Source: Magnolia sinica
Taxonomy: Eukaryota; Streptophyta; Magnoliopsida; Magnoliales; Magnoliaceae
Reading direction: 5' to 3'
DNA: 64,000 bases
Assembly: GCF_029962835.1 (NCBI RefSeq)
Contig: NC_080578.1
Coordinates: 103,333,759-103,397,758 of the forward strand
Part shown: in pieces, positions 46,635-57,921 of the stretch
Numbering within the stretch: the stretch's first letter is position 1
How the letters are laid out: each line of letters opens with the position of its first letter
Program-made: the position numbers and the translations under genes
The notes under the pieces: generated by a model
What the model saw: the letters and a program-made list of their open reading frames with translations, nothing else
The model's database searches: none
What the model was told of the DNA's origin: nothing

Positions 46635-47325
46635 ACATTACAGCTTATAGCTGTAATCCGAAACTTGGCAAAAAGCCATGTTTCGTAATAGGGGTAAAGC
46701 CTTTACAGCTAAATTTATACATAATATAACACAAAGGTTGATATGCACTCGTGATGTTTCGAACCCACCATCATGTGTACAGTATGTTCAATCTATCCAT
46801 CATGTGCTTCTCTTGATGCTCTCCTACCTACACCCCCCACATCTCATGAGTTGTGGACCACACGATTGATCATCAAATGGACCACACGAGAGGGAAGGGT
46901 GGGATGTCCACCATTAAAAACTTCCGGATTGCGTTTGAGGCCAACTATGATGGGTGAAGGACATCCAATCCGTCCAATGCATGCTTTGAAGCTCTCCTAA
47001 GGCTCAAGAGGGAAAGTTAATAATAATAAAAATCATATCCTTTTAATGTAATTTTCCATTTTTCGGGAAATTTAAGGCCCCAAGTTCTATTTGTGTGAAT
47101 ACCTATTTTATACATTGTAAACACCTTACAAGTTAGCCAAACACATAATCTGCTTGCCTGTAAACAGATTACCGCTTAAAAGCCAAACAAAATAGCATGT
47201 AAATAATTTACACCTGAAACTCTTTTCAGGTGTAAAGTGTTTATAGCTTAAAACTTTACCGGCATCTAAACGGCCTGAAAACCAAACAAAATAACATATA
47301 AACATTTTACACCTGAAACTCATTT

Positions 47326-48301
47326 TAGGGGTCGTTCGGATGCTTGTAAAGTCATTAAGTTGCAATCCGATTACAAGTAATGTGATTATAGATGTAAAGT
47401 GTTTACATGCGATTCTATTTGGCTTTAAGCTGTAATCTGATTACATGGAAACTATGCTTGGATAACTTGAAATCTATTTACAGCATGTATTTAGGTATTC
47501 GCTTACAACAGAGCTTGGAGTAGTAAATCCTTTAAAAATAATTAAAGGACATATAAAGTTTTTATGTAAGATAGATCATTGGGATAAGCCCAAATCAATA
47601 AAGCATGTGGTCGATTTGTATGATAAACAAATCATTTGGTAGGCCACAAAAGTAGGCCCACTAATTCAAACATAACACTAAGGTTTGACAATATCCCAAC
47701 ATATGAAAAGTTTCAACCCTAGCAACAGTAATAGGGAGAGAGGAAGAGATTTGTCTTCGTTTTCTTCTTCTTCATCTTCTTCTTTCGTTTTAGGTCCTTG
47801 TAACCGTGTGGGAAAATGATCTACAATTCTCCCTGCTTCGAAATTTTTCAAAAATTATAGTTGTTGCCTGAAATCCCTTCACCTGTAATATGAAACATGA
47901 CTTTTTCTCATGTTTCAGATTACAGGTAAAAGTTATAATCGGATTACAACACGCAATCTGATTACAAACAGATATATCCATCCAATCAGCCCTTGTAATT
48001 TGATTACCTAAGGGGTCGTTTGAATGCCTGTAAAGTGCTCAAGTACGATTTTGTTTATAGTTAATTAGATTACAATGGTCGTTTGACTAGGTATATCTAC
48101 CTGCAATCAGATTGCAGGCCTTAATCCGGTTACAGCTTTTAGTTGTAATATGAAACATGAGAAAAAGTCATGTTTCATATTACAAGTAAAGGAAGGCAAG
48201 AACTAAAATTCAAAAAAAAAAATATATAAAAAATCAAAGCAGATAGAGTTGCGGATCATCTTCCAATGGTTACAAGGACCCAAAGCGAAAGAAGAAGACA
48301 A

Positions 48302-48356
<55 letters not shown>

Positions 48357-48774
48357 ACTGTTGCTAGGGTTAAAACATCTCATTTATTGGGATGTTGTCA
48401 AACCTTAGTATTGTGTTTGAATTAGTGGGCCCACTTATGTGGCCCACCAAATGATTTATTTACTGTAAAAATTGGTCACGGGCTTTATTGATTTGGGTTT
48501 ATCCCAATGATCTATTTTACATAAAAATTGTATATGTCCTTTAATTATTTTTAAAGGATTTACCACTCCCAAGCTATGTTGTGAGTGAATACCTAAACAC
48601 AGGCTGTAAATAGATTTCAAGTTATCCAAGCACAGACAATTATTTCCCATAATCATATTATAGCTTAAAGCCAAACAGAACCGCATATAAACACTTTACA
48701 CCTGTAATCAAATTATATGTTAGGTGTAAAATGTTTATAAATTAAAAACTTCTTAGGCATCCAAACGACCCCTA
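47326..48774. mobile_element. 1.45-kb foldback element, TGTAAA family
   Basis: The left end TAGGGGTCGTTCGGATGC and the right end GGCATCCAAACGACCCCTA are inverted, and the mirror continues for most of the length: GGATAACTTGAAATCTATTT against AAATAGATTTCAAGTTATCC, GATCATTGGGATAAGCCCAA against TTGGGTTTATCCCAATGATC. Near the centre, AACATGACTTTTTCTCATGT and its inverse lie at 47893 and 48150. A (CT)n run at 48305-48352 sits in the right arm only. It ends about 245 bp from the stop codon of bL12m. Confidence 0.8.
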
Positions 48775-49017
48775 TATAATAATTCCAAGTCCAAGCTGCC
48801 AAATTATCCCTAATTGCAAATCGATTCAGAAGTGCATCAAAACCATTTTCCAAATTGAGAATTGTAAACCATTTTCCAAATTGAGAATTGTAAGAAAACC
48901 GATCATTTCTACTTCTATTGGAGGGGGGAGAATCCAATCTACTAAAAGAACTATCCCAACATTGGGAGAAAGAACAGAAGCAGGTGAAACAAAAATTACA
49001 ACAGAGAGAATCCTCAC

Positions 49018-49605
49018 TCACTCCATGACAACTTTCGCTCCGACTTCCTTCATCTTCTCAATAATCTTCACCGCCTCCTCTTTCGTGACCCCCTTCTTCA
49101 GCAGGGTCGGTGCCTTCTCCACCAAATCCTTCGCCTCCTTGAGCCCCAAATCCGTGAAAGTTCTGACCTCCTTGATGATCTTGATCTTTGACGCGGCATC
49201 AAATCCCTCGAGCTTCAGATCGAATGCCGTCTTCTCAGCCTTCTTCTCCTCCGCCTTCGCCCCGCCCTTGCCACCCGCCCCACCCCGGGTCCCGCCGTAG
49301 GCCATCCCGGGCATCATAACGGTCATGATCGGCATCTCTTCGACGTTGAACTTCTTGCGGAGGATCTCGGTGAGATCGGCGACTTCGAGGAGGGTGAGAC
49401 CGGAGATGTCATCGACGATCGCCGAGACGCGTTCGGTGGGGATGATCGGCGGTCTTGATTCCTGTGAGTCCGGGGCAGTGGCTGTGGATTGAAAGGCGAA
49501 GATCGAACGGTTCCAGGGCGTTGAGGTAGAAGGAGAGGAAGAGGAGAAGGAGAAACTAGGGTTTCTGGAAGCGATTCTAGAAAGGGATTGTAAATACCTC
49601 TTCAT
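49018..49605 (-). CDS. mitochondrial ribosomal protein bL12 (L7/L12)
   Basis: A complete, intronless frame of 195 codons. Residues 1-45 are rich in R and S and lack acids (MKRYLQSLSRIASRNPSF), as in a mitochondrial targeting peptide. Residues about 60-95 form the dimerising N-terminal domain (VSAIVDDISGLTLLEVADLT), followed by a G/A/K-rich hinge. The C-terminal domain starts KTAFDLKLEGFDAASKIKII and carries the conserved KEVRTFTDLGLKEAKDLVEK segment that contacts translation factors on the large subunit stalk. The hinge and the leader point to the mitochondrial rather than the plastid form; dual targeting is possible. Upstream, the minus strand has a CT-rich leader (49680-49700) and the short dispersed motif at 49731. 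Confidence 0.93.
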   Translation of the reverse strand: MKRYLQSLSRIASRNPSFSFSSSSPSTSTPWNRSIFAFQSTATAPDSQESRPPIIPTERVSAIVDDISGLTLLEVADLTEILRKKFNVEEMPIMTVMMPGMAYGGTRGGAGGKGGAKAEEKKAEKTAFDLKLEGFDAASKIKIIKEVRTFTDLGLKEAKDLVEKAPTLLKKGVTKEEAVKIIEKMKEVGAKVVME

Positions 49606-49730
49606 GGTAGGGGTAGTTTGGTGAAATGGTTTTCTTCTCTCTTCTGGGATTTTTAGCAGACCTTAGAAATGAGGGGAGAGAAGGCGGAGAGAGAGAGAAG
49701 CCATTGATGTGGAGCTTCAAGTAGAGTACA

Positions 49731-49786
49731 ACTTTGATACTCGGGTAGAGTGTGTTGGATGATACGCAGGTACTCAAAATTTTACT
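49731..49786. repeat. short dispersed motif, copy 2
   Basis: ACTTTGATACTCGGGTAGAG and GGATGATACGCAGGTACTC match the copy at 25309. It lies about 125 bp upstream of the bL12m start, in the likely promoter. Confidence 0.65.
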
Positions 49787-49789
49787 TGG

Positions 49790-50284
49790 AAATTGAACAC
49801 GCATACAAATATTTCAGATTTTATATTTCCATTTTCAATGCATCGTTAACCAAATACATCACATATTTTTATCATCTGATTGGACCAAAAACTACACCTT
49901 CGGATAAGGATTGTTTAGATTATTCTACAACAGATTTCCACCGCTCTTACTATATTTTTTTAGGATTAAAACCATAGGTTGAAGCGATTTAGGCGAATAG
50001 AAGCTTCGAGGGTCTTCTTTTTTTTTTTCTTCAAAAAACATGTTCTTTATGCCTTTTTTCATTTTCTAGTTCTATTGCTTAATTGTGATGTGTAAATATT
50101 AGAGACATGTAACCATGTTCATAAATTCACCAAACACATGTAACCATGTTTATAAATTCACCAAACAACCAGATACAACACTCTCGCCAAAAGAGTAGAT
50201 TGTTATGCTACCATAAACATGTTTTTTTTTTAAAAAAGAATAAATATTTGGAATATTTATATTATTCCAAAACTTTTCAGGGAA
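49790..50284. other. no gene seen
   Basis: No coding frame. A 30-bp phrase, ACACATGTAACCATGTT plus ATAAATTCACCAAAC, is repeated at 50105 and 50140. Confidence 0.4.
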
Positions 50285-50415
50285 AAAAATAAATTCAACC
50301 ATTATGGAGGCCGTAATGGTCATTATGCCCCCCGTATCGGCCGTTATGGCCGATACCCATATTGGTAATGGTGGTGACCATTACGGCCATAGTTACCTAT
50401 ACGAAATACCTTTTT
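50285..50415. mobile_element. GTAACGG-type element fragment
   Basis: CCCGTATCGGCCGTTATGGC and GACCATTACGGCCATAGTTA are close to the right end of the element at 11574-13630 (GTTACGTATCGGCCGTTATA). Confidence 0.5.
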
Positions 50416-51590
50416 TGAAAAGCTACTATTTAAGTCTTGTATTGTTTACAATTATTCCTAATATGTGCCCTCTTTTACAGACACCTCAGATGACGTGTGT
50501 TCCAACTTATTATCTTCATAGAGAAATTGTGTTTGCCCTTCTCTTTGCTGAGCTCCTCTCTTTCTTCTACACCTTGTGAGAAACTATCAGATCAACCATT
50601 GCCAAACTCTTTGTCGATGCCTATTCATCTTCCTCTTGCCTTTGTAGATCTAACAATGACGACAGTGTACCGTTTTGAATCATCATCACTTGGTCGGAAC
50701 TTTCAACTGATTGATGCTTAACGTAGACCCCATTGCACTCTCCAAACTCTATTTAATCCTCCAATAATTTCAAAATGGAAACGTTTGATTGCTCCTGAAG
50801 ATATTCTCTCTCCTAGCAATCCGAAGTCAAAAAAGAAGAAGAAGAAGAAAGAGACAAACCACGATATCGTTATATTAATTTCAAGCACATGCCGTCACTA
50901 CTTTCCCCCATCTATGTGAAGCAAACCACACGTGTGGTTCCCATTTGTGTTAACAAAACCACTCGCAAGACACCTTCCACACGCAATGTGAGGCCCACAT
51001 TAAAAGTTTTATTCAAAACTTCGCTACGCTAAAAAGCATTTTTTTATGACATCACGACCACATGTCATCATTCTCTTCTCCTTCATTAAAACAAGAAAAG
51101 TACCCTGCGCTTATTGCTCGACTTCTCGTTCGAAGCGTCTTGACCCCCCTAAAGAGACCCACACCCGTTAAAAGCTTTGGCCATGACTGACATTGGTATC
51201 ATTACTACCATGCATCAATACCTCTTCTCTTTTATTCCCTCCACCTTTCTGCCCACCAATGAGGGACTTACAACACAATGATTTATCATCCATTGCTTAA
51301 TATGGTGTTCCATCATCTTCCATGTTCTGATTCGCTATCAACAACGAGCTCGAGCTATCTTTCCCTACACCTATAACCAACTCCTGAGATTCCTTCTGCA
51401 ACTTTTTGAAAATGCTATCATTTTTTACTCTATTCAAATATTTTTCGGCACCATTTGCAGTTTTTTCTTCTGTACTTAGACTATAGCAAAATGAATTTTC
51501 TTACAATATTCGAACAACAAATCAATCTCTACTACCATTTTGATACAAGCCTTGATTTCTGTGAACACTTTGTTTATCCAAAATTTGAAA
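50416..51590. other. no gene seen; may include the Copia LTR
   Basis: Frames up to 91 codons cross 50304-50721 without a recognisable family. The right part may belong to the LTR whose end precedes the primer-binding site at 51739, but the LTR start was not found. Confidence 0.35.
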
Positions 51591-51599
51591 GGGAGGTTC

Positions 51600-52371
51600 C
51601 AAATTTGGATACAGACTTTGTTTTATGATTTAAGTAAATATAAGCAAGAGGGTGGGGGACGTCCAACAGTAACTCTCTTCCTTTCCCATTCTCTTTGTTC
51701 CCTTTTCCACTTTTTCTTCTCTCTTACATCAAACTAGATGGTATTAGAGCGGTAATCGATCAAGTTCCAATCACTTTCTTTTCCCTTACCTATCAAAAAC
51801 CTTCTCTTCCTTTCCTTCATGTTCTCTTGTGCTCATAGCTTCTTAAGAAACTTAGGGTTATTTCTAGTGCATTTTCCTCTTCAATGGCCTATGTGTGAAT
51901 GGTGTTGGTGATGTGTACATGATCGTAGTTCTTTCTAGTATTTGGTTAAGGTGTATGGGCTGATTGGTGCATCTTGTAATGTGTACGCATTGTGTTGGAT
52001 TGTGTGGCTGAAGCATTCAAGTTTCCAAAAGCATTAGCCCTTACTTCCATAAGCATTGTACATCCATTTCTTCTAGTTTTTATTGCCTCTATTTGTAATG
52101 GATATGAAGGGTAAGCAAAAATCAGGTTCGTAAATCCATATGACTTTTTGAGGGTTCAAATATCCACTATCAAGTTAAATGGCTACTATTCTAAATCTAT
52201 ACGAGTCTTAACAGCCAAGGGGAACAATAGGAGAAATTGGATGAAAAGAAGTAAATATGATGAATGGACTTAGGACAATGCTCAGATCGTGACGTGCTTG
52301 TGGAATAGTATGGAAATGTCTGTTAAAGATGTTTCTAGATATGGAAAATAAGGTTTAGGATTCTTCATAAG
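51600..52371 (+). mobile_element. Copia retroelement, 5' fragment
   Basis: A primer-binding-site-like TGGTATTAGAGC (51739-51750) follows the LTR tail. From about 52130 the plus strand gives a decayed gag: YDFLRVQISTIKLNGYYSKS, RRNWMKRSKYDEWT, a stop, then QIVTCLWNSMEMSVKDVSRY, which is the UBN2-type gag of Copia elements. The rest was lost or lies elsewhere; a hAT MITE follows immediately. Confidence 0.7.
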
Positions 52372-52997
52372 TAGAGTTGTAAGCTTGGCACAGCTCGGCT
52401 TGGCTCAGCCAGTAGCTAACCCCAGCTCGAACTCGGCTCGGCTCGTTTCTTGAGCCTATCTGGCCAACTCGGCTTGATTCAATCAATAGCTCAGACAAGT
52501 TCGAGACAAGTTCAAGCCTGTGCGACATTTTCTCAAACACATAAAGTGCATCTTCAATTTCAAACAAAATGTAAAACAGTGATAACACTTTACAGGTATT
52601 TCATCAGACACACAGTGAGCAACATCAAAATCAAGATATGAGGGTAGTCTTGTAATGTAAAGTTTTTTTTGTAGTGATTTGTTTCGATTTCATTCCTTCC
52701 TCGCCACCAGCCGATCCTGCAGAGAATGCATGCACCCGAAACAACACTTCGCTGAGTCATTTCATCAACCACTAGGCGAGCAACATCAATATCAAAATAA
52801 TTGAGTCATCGAGCCAATTCAATCTGAGTCGATTCAAGTTGAGGTTCGATCTGAGTCGAGTCGAGCTCAGGCAAGCTTGAACTCAACTTGAATTTTTTTT
52901 TGAGCTCTCGAATCCAAATTCGAACTAAGGCGAGTTGAGCTTTTCCGAGTTGAGTCAAGCGAGATGACTGAGCTAACTCGATTCACGTACAACTCTA
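52372..52997. mobile_element. hAT-type MITE, family A, copy 3
   Basis: A 626-bp element starts TAGAGTTGTAAGCTTGGC and ends TTCACGTACAACTCTA. Flanks TTCATAAG and TCCATGAG agree at 6 of 8 positions, an older insertion than the other two copies. It shares CTCGGCTCG subterminal words and the CAACATCAATATCAAA segment with copy 1. Confidence 0.8.
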
Positions 52998-53241
52998 TCC
53001 ATGAGAGATGTATTCATAAAAAAATAAAATAAAAATAAAAACATCACTCAATCCACACCAATTATTTGAAGAGGTTTTTTTCTTTCCAACAAGGAGATAA
53101 ATTGCTAGGTGAATATTACAGGAACTCAGAGGAACATGGGAGGAGTTGAATGTGTATCAACCTCTTACAAGCAAGGTATTCCCTAACAGTAACAGTGGTC
53201 AGAACAGATACTATTGTTACAATTATGGTATGGGCTGTTAC

Positions 53242-53246
<5 letters not shown>

Positions 53247-53277
<31 letters not shown>
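53247..53277. repeat. (GA)n microsatellite
   Basis: About 15 GA units, 20 bp downstream of the PPR pseudogene end. Confidence 0.95.
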
Positions 53278-53279
<2 letters not shown>

Positions 53280-53295
53280 GATGTTGAATCAATGT

Positions 53296-55553
53296 TCACC
53301 AAATCACCTCTCCTTCGCCCTGGGGCACAAATTTATGAAGCATTCTCAGGTATTCTTGACCTTTTTCGTCCTCTGTGAGCAAGCCCACTAACATAGTTGC
53401 GGTGGATGCATCCGCAGAAAAATGTCTTTTAGCCATTTCCCCGAGAAGTTGCATTGCCTTGAGGGTCTCATTCTTTTGTAGAAAGCCCCTAATTAAAGCA
53501 TTGAAGGTGACACTGTCTGGTTGGAAACCCTTCTCTTCCATTTATAAGAATAATCCATTAGCTTCCTCCAAAAGCCCTTCTTTACAAAGGCCATTGATTA
53601 GTGTGTTATATGTCTTAACATTATTCCCCAAGCCCTTGGTGGAGGCCCAACTGAAAATCTCCTTCGCATATTTAAGTTTCCTAGCTTCGCACATCCCATT
53701 GATAAGGACACCAATAACTTCATTATTTAGTTCAATTCCTCTAATTTGCATCTCATTAAGTAATTTCATTGCCTCGACAGGACACTCACTTTTACACAGC
53801 CCATCCATCAAAATGGTGTATGTGAAGAGATTTGGACATTGTCCATGAGCTTGCATCTCATTGAAGAGCTCTTGTGCAGCCACAATTCTCCGTACCCGGT
53901 ACAGCCCATCTATAAGAGTGTTGTAAGTAACAACATCGGGCTTCAATCCCTTGCAAGGCATTTCTCGGAAAAGCTGCATAGCCTTGTCTACCATCTGATT
54001 CTTACAATAGCCGTTGATTGACATGGTGTAAGTCACAACACAAGGGTTATGCCCTTTACACACCATGTAATCAAATATTTTTAAGGCAGCATCCATTTCG
54101 CCAATAAAACAGTAGCCATTCATCAATGCACTGTATGTGATTACATCAGGCTCCACACCTCTCTGAGTCATCAATTCTAGTAATCCATAGGCTTCTTTAA
54201 CCACTCCTTCGCAAAGAGCATTCACCAGTATGTTGAAGGTTGTCACATTAGGAGAGATTCCTCGATTCGACATTTCCTCGAACAGACTCATTGCTTCTTT
54301 CCATTGCCCTAAATTGCATAGTCCGTGAATTAAAGAATTATAAGTAACAACATCGGGCTTCAATCCCTTGCAAGGCATTTCTCGGAAAAGCTGCATAGCC
54401 TTATCTACCATCTGCTTCTTGCAATAGCCGTTGATTAACATGCTATAAGTCACAACACAAGGCTTATGACCTTTACACACCATGTAATCAAATATCTTTA
54501 AGGCGGCATCCATTTCGCCAATAAAACAGTAGCCATTCATCAAGCATTGTATGTGATTACATCAGGCTCCACACCTCTCTGAGTCATCAATTCTAGTAAT
54601 CCATGGGCTTCTTTAACCACTCCTTCTTTGCAAAGAGCATTCACCAGTATGTTGAAGGTTGTCACATTAGGAGAGATTCCTCGATTCAACATTTCCTCGA
54701 ACAAACTCATTGCTTCTTTCCATTGCCCTAAATTGCATAGTCCATGAATTAAAGAATTGTAAGTACAAACATCCGGCAAAATCCCTTTACCAACCATTTC
54801 TGAGAAGAGTTTAAGGGCCTCCTTTGTAAGCCCATCTTTGCATAGACTGTCGATGATTGTGTTATAAACAACAATGTCAGGACTACATTTACCTGCTCCC
54901 TTCTCCATTTTCCGAAGCAACCCAAGAGCCATTGCATTGTTCCCCGACTTGCAAAGACTGTCGATTAGTATCCCGAACGACACCACATTATAAGGATATC
55001 CCATTTCTACCGTCTTCAGAAAGAAACTACTCGCTTGCCCAATCCGCCCTTCCATACAAAACCCCTTAATAAAAGTAGCCAGAGTCGCAGCATTTGGCTC
55101 ATGGCCACGTTTCAGGATGTTGCTGAGAACAGTGAAACCGAAACCGACACCATTCAAGCGGCACGAACAATTGAGAAGAATGTTCCATGTATAGATATCA
55201 GATGGGACCCCTAACCAATTCATCTCTCGATGCAAAGAAATCACGGTCGAATAGTGTTTCATTCTAGCAATAGTAGTTAACAGGCGATTAAAGGTCAGGA
55301 TTGAAGGCAGCGGCTGCGTGCAGACCATACGATTGAAGAGGCCCACTGCATCCTCTAACCTCACAAAAGCACCGGCTCGAATCGAATTGAATAAATCATT
55401 CACCAAATGGTTGAATTTGACGGGAGTAGGGATCTTGTTCTCTATGATTTTAGAATCAAGGGCAGAAATGGTAATTTCAATAGAAGCTGGAGAGGAGAGA
55501 GTTTTACCCTTTTGAGCAGCGGCAGCGGCAGCGGCAGCTCTTCTCGACGACAT
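53296..55553 (-). pseudogene. RFL-type pentatricopeptide repeat protein, broken
   Basis: Three consecutive minus-strand frames (55553-54540, 54543-53542, 53541-53296) together make about 750 residues of P-class 35-residue PPR repeats such as DVVTYNSLIHGLCNLGQWKE and PDVITYSALMNGYCFIGEMD. PPR proteins bind organelle RNA one base per repeat; this one resembles the restorer-of-fertility-like group (FNRLLTTIARMKHYSTVISL). I take the start MSSRRAAAAAAAAQKGK at 55553, because sequence further upstream is repeat DNA. A 1-bp deletion at about 54541-54546, seen against the paralogous repeat, shifts the frame, and a TAA replaces a codon between NGLFL and MEEKG (53542-53544). A 420-bp block, about four repeats, is duplicated within it. 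Confidence 0.88.
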
Positions 55554-55684
55554 TTTACGAAATCGAAGATTTTGTGGGTGCCAAACGACTCCTGATGAGA
55601 GAAGAGAAGAGGGGATGGTTGTTGTTGTGGTCCCGTGGAGTGCGGCTGCGACCCCGGAACCATTGATGTGGGTGCGAGCCTGAC

Positions 55685-55910
55685 TGTATGACCCACTTCG
55701 ATGTATGTATTGTATATCCACGCCGTCCATATGTTTTGTAACTATATTGTGGAGCATGGTCCCAAACATGACACAGATAAAAATTTCAGGTGGACAGTTA
55801 CTGCTATTAAAAACCTTTCGTGGGCCACAAAAGTCTTGGATGAGTTGATATTTGTATGCGGTTCAGTAACCATTGTTTCCTGTGGTGGTCTACTTAAATT
55901 TTAGGCCATG
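55685..55910. repeat. GGCCCAC foldback repeat, partial
   Basis: Starts at the arm CCACGCCGTCCATATG (55719) and runs into the core TGGGCCACAAAAGTCTTGGA and the right arm CCTGTGGTGGTCTACTT. It directly abuts the PPR pseudogene's 5' side. Confidence 0.65.
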
Positions 55911-55924
55911 ATGGTGGTGTCAAT

Positions 55925-56930
55925 GCACAATGCATGCATGGAGATGTACCCTAGGGTCTGGCTCAGACCAACACCACTTGCAGGGAAGCGGACTGGCGGG
56001 TGTACCACACACCAGCTATATAGCTGGTGTAGATACGTGTTGTGCGAAGACGACGCCAACGCTCCTCGAGCTCGAGTTGTACGAACGGTTCCAAGGAGAT
56101 CAAAGTTACATGGCCCCACGATGATGTATTTATTATATCCACACGAGATTATTTTTTCAGATTATTTTAAAGCACTATCCAAAAAATAATCATATCCAAC
56201 GCTCAAATGGACCACACCTAAAATAGCCGGGGGATAATGATTTTCACCGTTAAGAAATTAGTAGGGCCCACCATGATGTTTATTTTCCATCCAATCTGCT
56301 CATAAGCTCAAACATACCTGAATGAAGAGGAAAAACAAATTTCATATTGATCTTAAACTTCTGCGACTCCGAAAAGAGTTTCAATGGCAGACATTCAATC
56401 CCCTGCCACTTTTTATAGTGTGGTCCACTTGATTTTAAGATCTGCCTTATTCTTCGGCTCAAGCATTAATATGAACTCGTAAAATGAATTGACAGTTTGG
56501 ATATAATACGTACCTCATGATTATTTTTCAATCTACCTTATTCTTCAGCTCAAGCGTGATGTTTATTTTCCATCCCATCTGTTCATAAGGTCAAACATAC
56601 AGGGATGAAGCGGAAAAACAAATTTCATATTGATCTTAAACTTCTGTAGCTCCTAAAAGAGTTTCAATGGTAGACATGCAATCCCCCACCACTTTTTATA
56701 GTGTGGTCCACTTGATTTTTAGATCCACCTTATTCTTCGGCTCAAGCATTAATATGAACTAGTAAAATGGATGGACAGTTTGGATATAATACATACCTCA
56801 TGATTTGACCTATGGAACTTCTGACACCAGTACACAAGCTATATAGCTGACGTGTGGTACACCTGCCAATCCGCTTCCCACTTGCTGGGGAGTTCTTGTG
56901 GCTGGAGTTAGCCGTTGCAATTTATGTAGT
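55925..56930. repeat. larger inverted structure with AGCTATATAGCT ends
   Basis: Left: AGGGAAGCGGACTGGCGGGT, GTACCACACACCAGC, AGCTATATAGCT (55971-56030). Right, inverted: AGCTATATAGCT, GTGTGGTACACCTGCC, AATCCGCTTCCC (56838-56880). Between them are two tandem GGCCCAC units (56110-56520 and 56545-56815) that share long stretches such as GATCTTAAACTTCTG. A related end occurs at 60891. Confidence 0.7.
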
Positions 56931-57720
56931 TTTATTCATGTTTTATATCCATTTTACGGCTTATTTTAACAATATGAGTCCAAAATTGAAACATATTCAA
57001 AATTCAAGTGGACTACACTAAAAGAAGCAATGTGAATTGAACACCAACCATTGAAATCTTCTCATGAGCCACAAAATATGTGGATCAAGCTGATATTTGT
57101 GTTTTCCCTTCATTCATGTGTGTGTGTGTGTGTGTCATTATGAACAAGTTGGCTTGTGGGTTGGCAGACAAATAAACGCCGTTATCCCTACCATTTCCTG
57201 TGGTGTGGTCCACTTGAATGTGGGGTATACTTGAATTTTGGACTCAACTTCTAAAATGAGCTGAAAAAATTGGATGTAAGGTGCAGATAAGCCAAATATA
57301 TTCAAGGTAGGCCCAACGGAGTTTATTGTGCAGACTTACTCTGTCCACTATTCGCTTGGGTGGTTGGGAGTTATGTGGGCCCACAGAAGTAGTTGTGATA
57401 AATCCACCCCCATCCATTTACGGAGATCACAATATTAAAGGAGTCCAAAAAATTAAAGCAAATTCAATGCCTTAGGCCATACTACACGACTCCCTGTTAG
57501 AAACTTTGTGGGGTCATATAAGTTCTGTATCATGATATTGTGCCCACTGTTTATAGGATTAGGTGGCATATAAACATCATGGTCTGCTCCCGGCAGGTTT
57601 TAAGCCGTGGATGTTTCCGTTTTCACTGTTTCATGTGGTGTGGTCCAGCTAAGTAATTTTTAAAACTATGTCCTATTGTTGTCTTGCAAAAGGGGTGGAC
57701 ACTGACATCTCTATGAGCCC
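56930..57720. repeat. two GGCCCAC foldback repeats
   Basis: The first (56930-57320) has the core TTCCCTTCATTCATGTG with a (GT)n run and the right arm TGTGGTGTGGTCCACTTG. The second (57370-57700) starts TATGTGGGCCCACAGAAG and ends with TGTGGTGTGGTCCAGC. Both have diverged. Confidence 0.65.
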
Positions 57721-57921
57721 CACATATCTCAGACCACAAAATCTTCATGAGGTGGGGTCACAAACAAGTGTACTAGTTATGGAGGGGATTTCCTGCCAGA
57801 GCCAATGATAATACCTATGCAGGTCCACTGTATGTTTACTAGAAATCTACTTTGTTTATACATTCTGCCGGCCCATGTTAGCTAAAAAATGAGGCCGATT
57901 CAAAACTCAAGTGAGATATGT

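Larger units (their letters stand above)
44025..47285. mobile_element. nested foldback elements, TGTAAA family
   Basis: The left arm at 44025-44320 (TTTAGATGCCAGTAAAGTTT, TTTCAGGTGTAAAC, GGTATGCACACC) is mirrored by the right arm at 47055-47285 (AAACTTTACCGGCATCTAAA). Between them are further left arms at 44755 and 45386, a truncated right arm at 45290-45375, a complete small element (45478-45853), a TRIM (45880-46634) and GGCCCAC fragments (45000-45200, 46745-46985). The shared end is close to TAGGGGTCGTTTGGATGCC. I cannot place it in a superfamily. Confidence 0.65.

Noticed and set aside
50304-50721. Two overlapping plus-strand frames of 91 and 74 codons
   Set aside because: They start in a GTAACGG-type TE fragment, show no domain, and are interrupted soon after.
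55554-55769. Upstream extension of the PPR frame to a methionine at 55769
   Set aside because: The extra 72 residues run into GGCCCAC repeat sequence (from about 55690), so the start at 55553 is more plausible.
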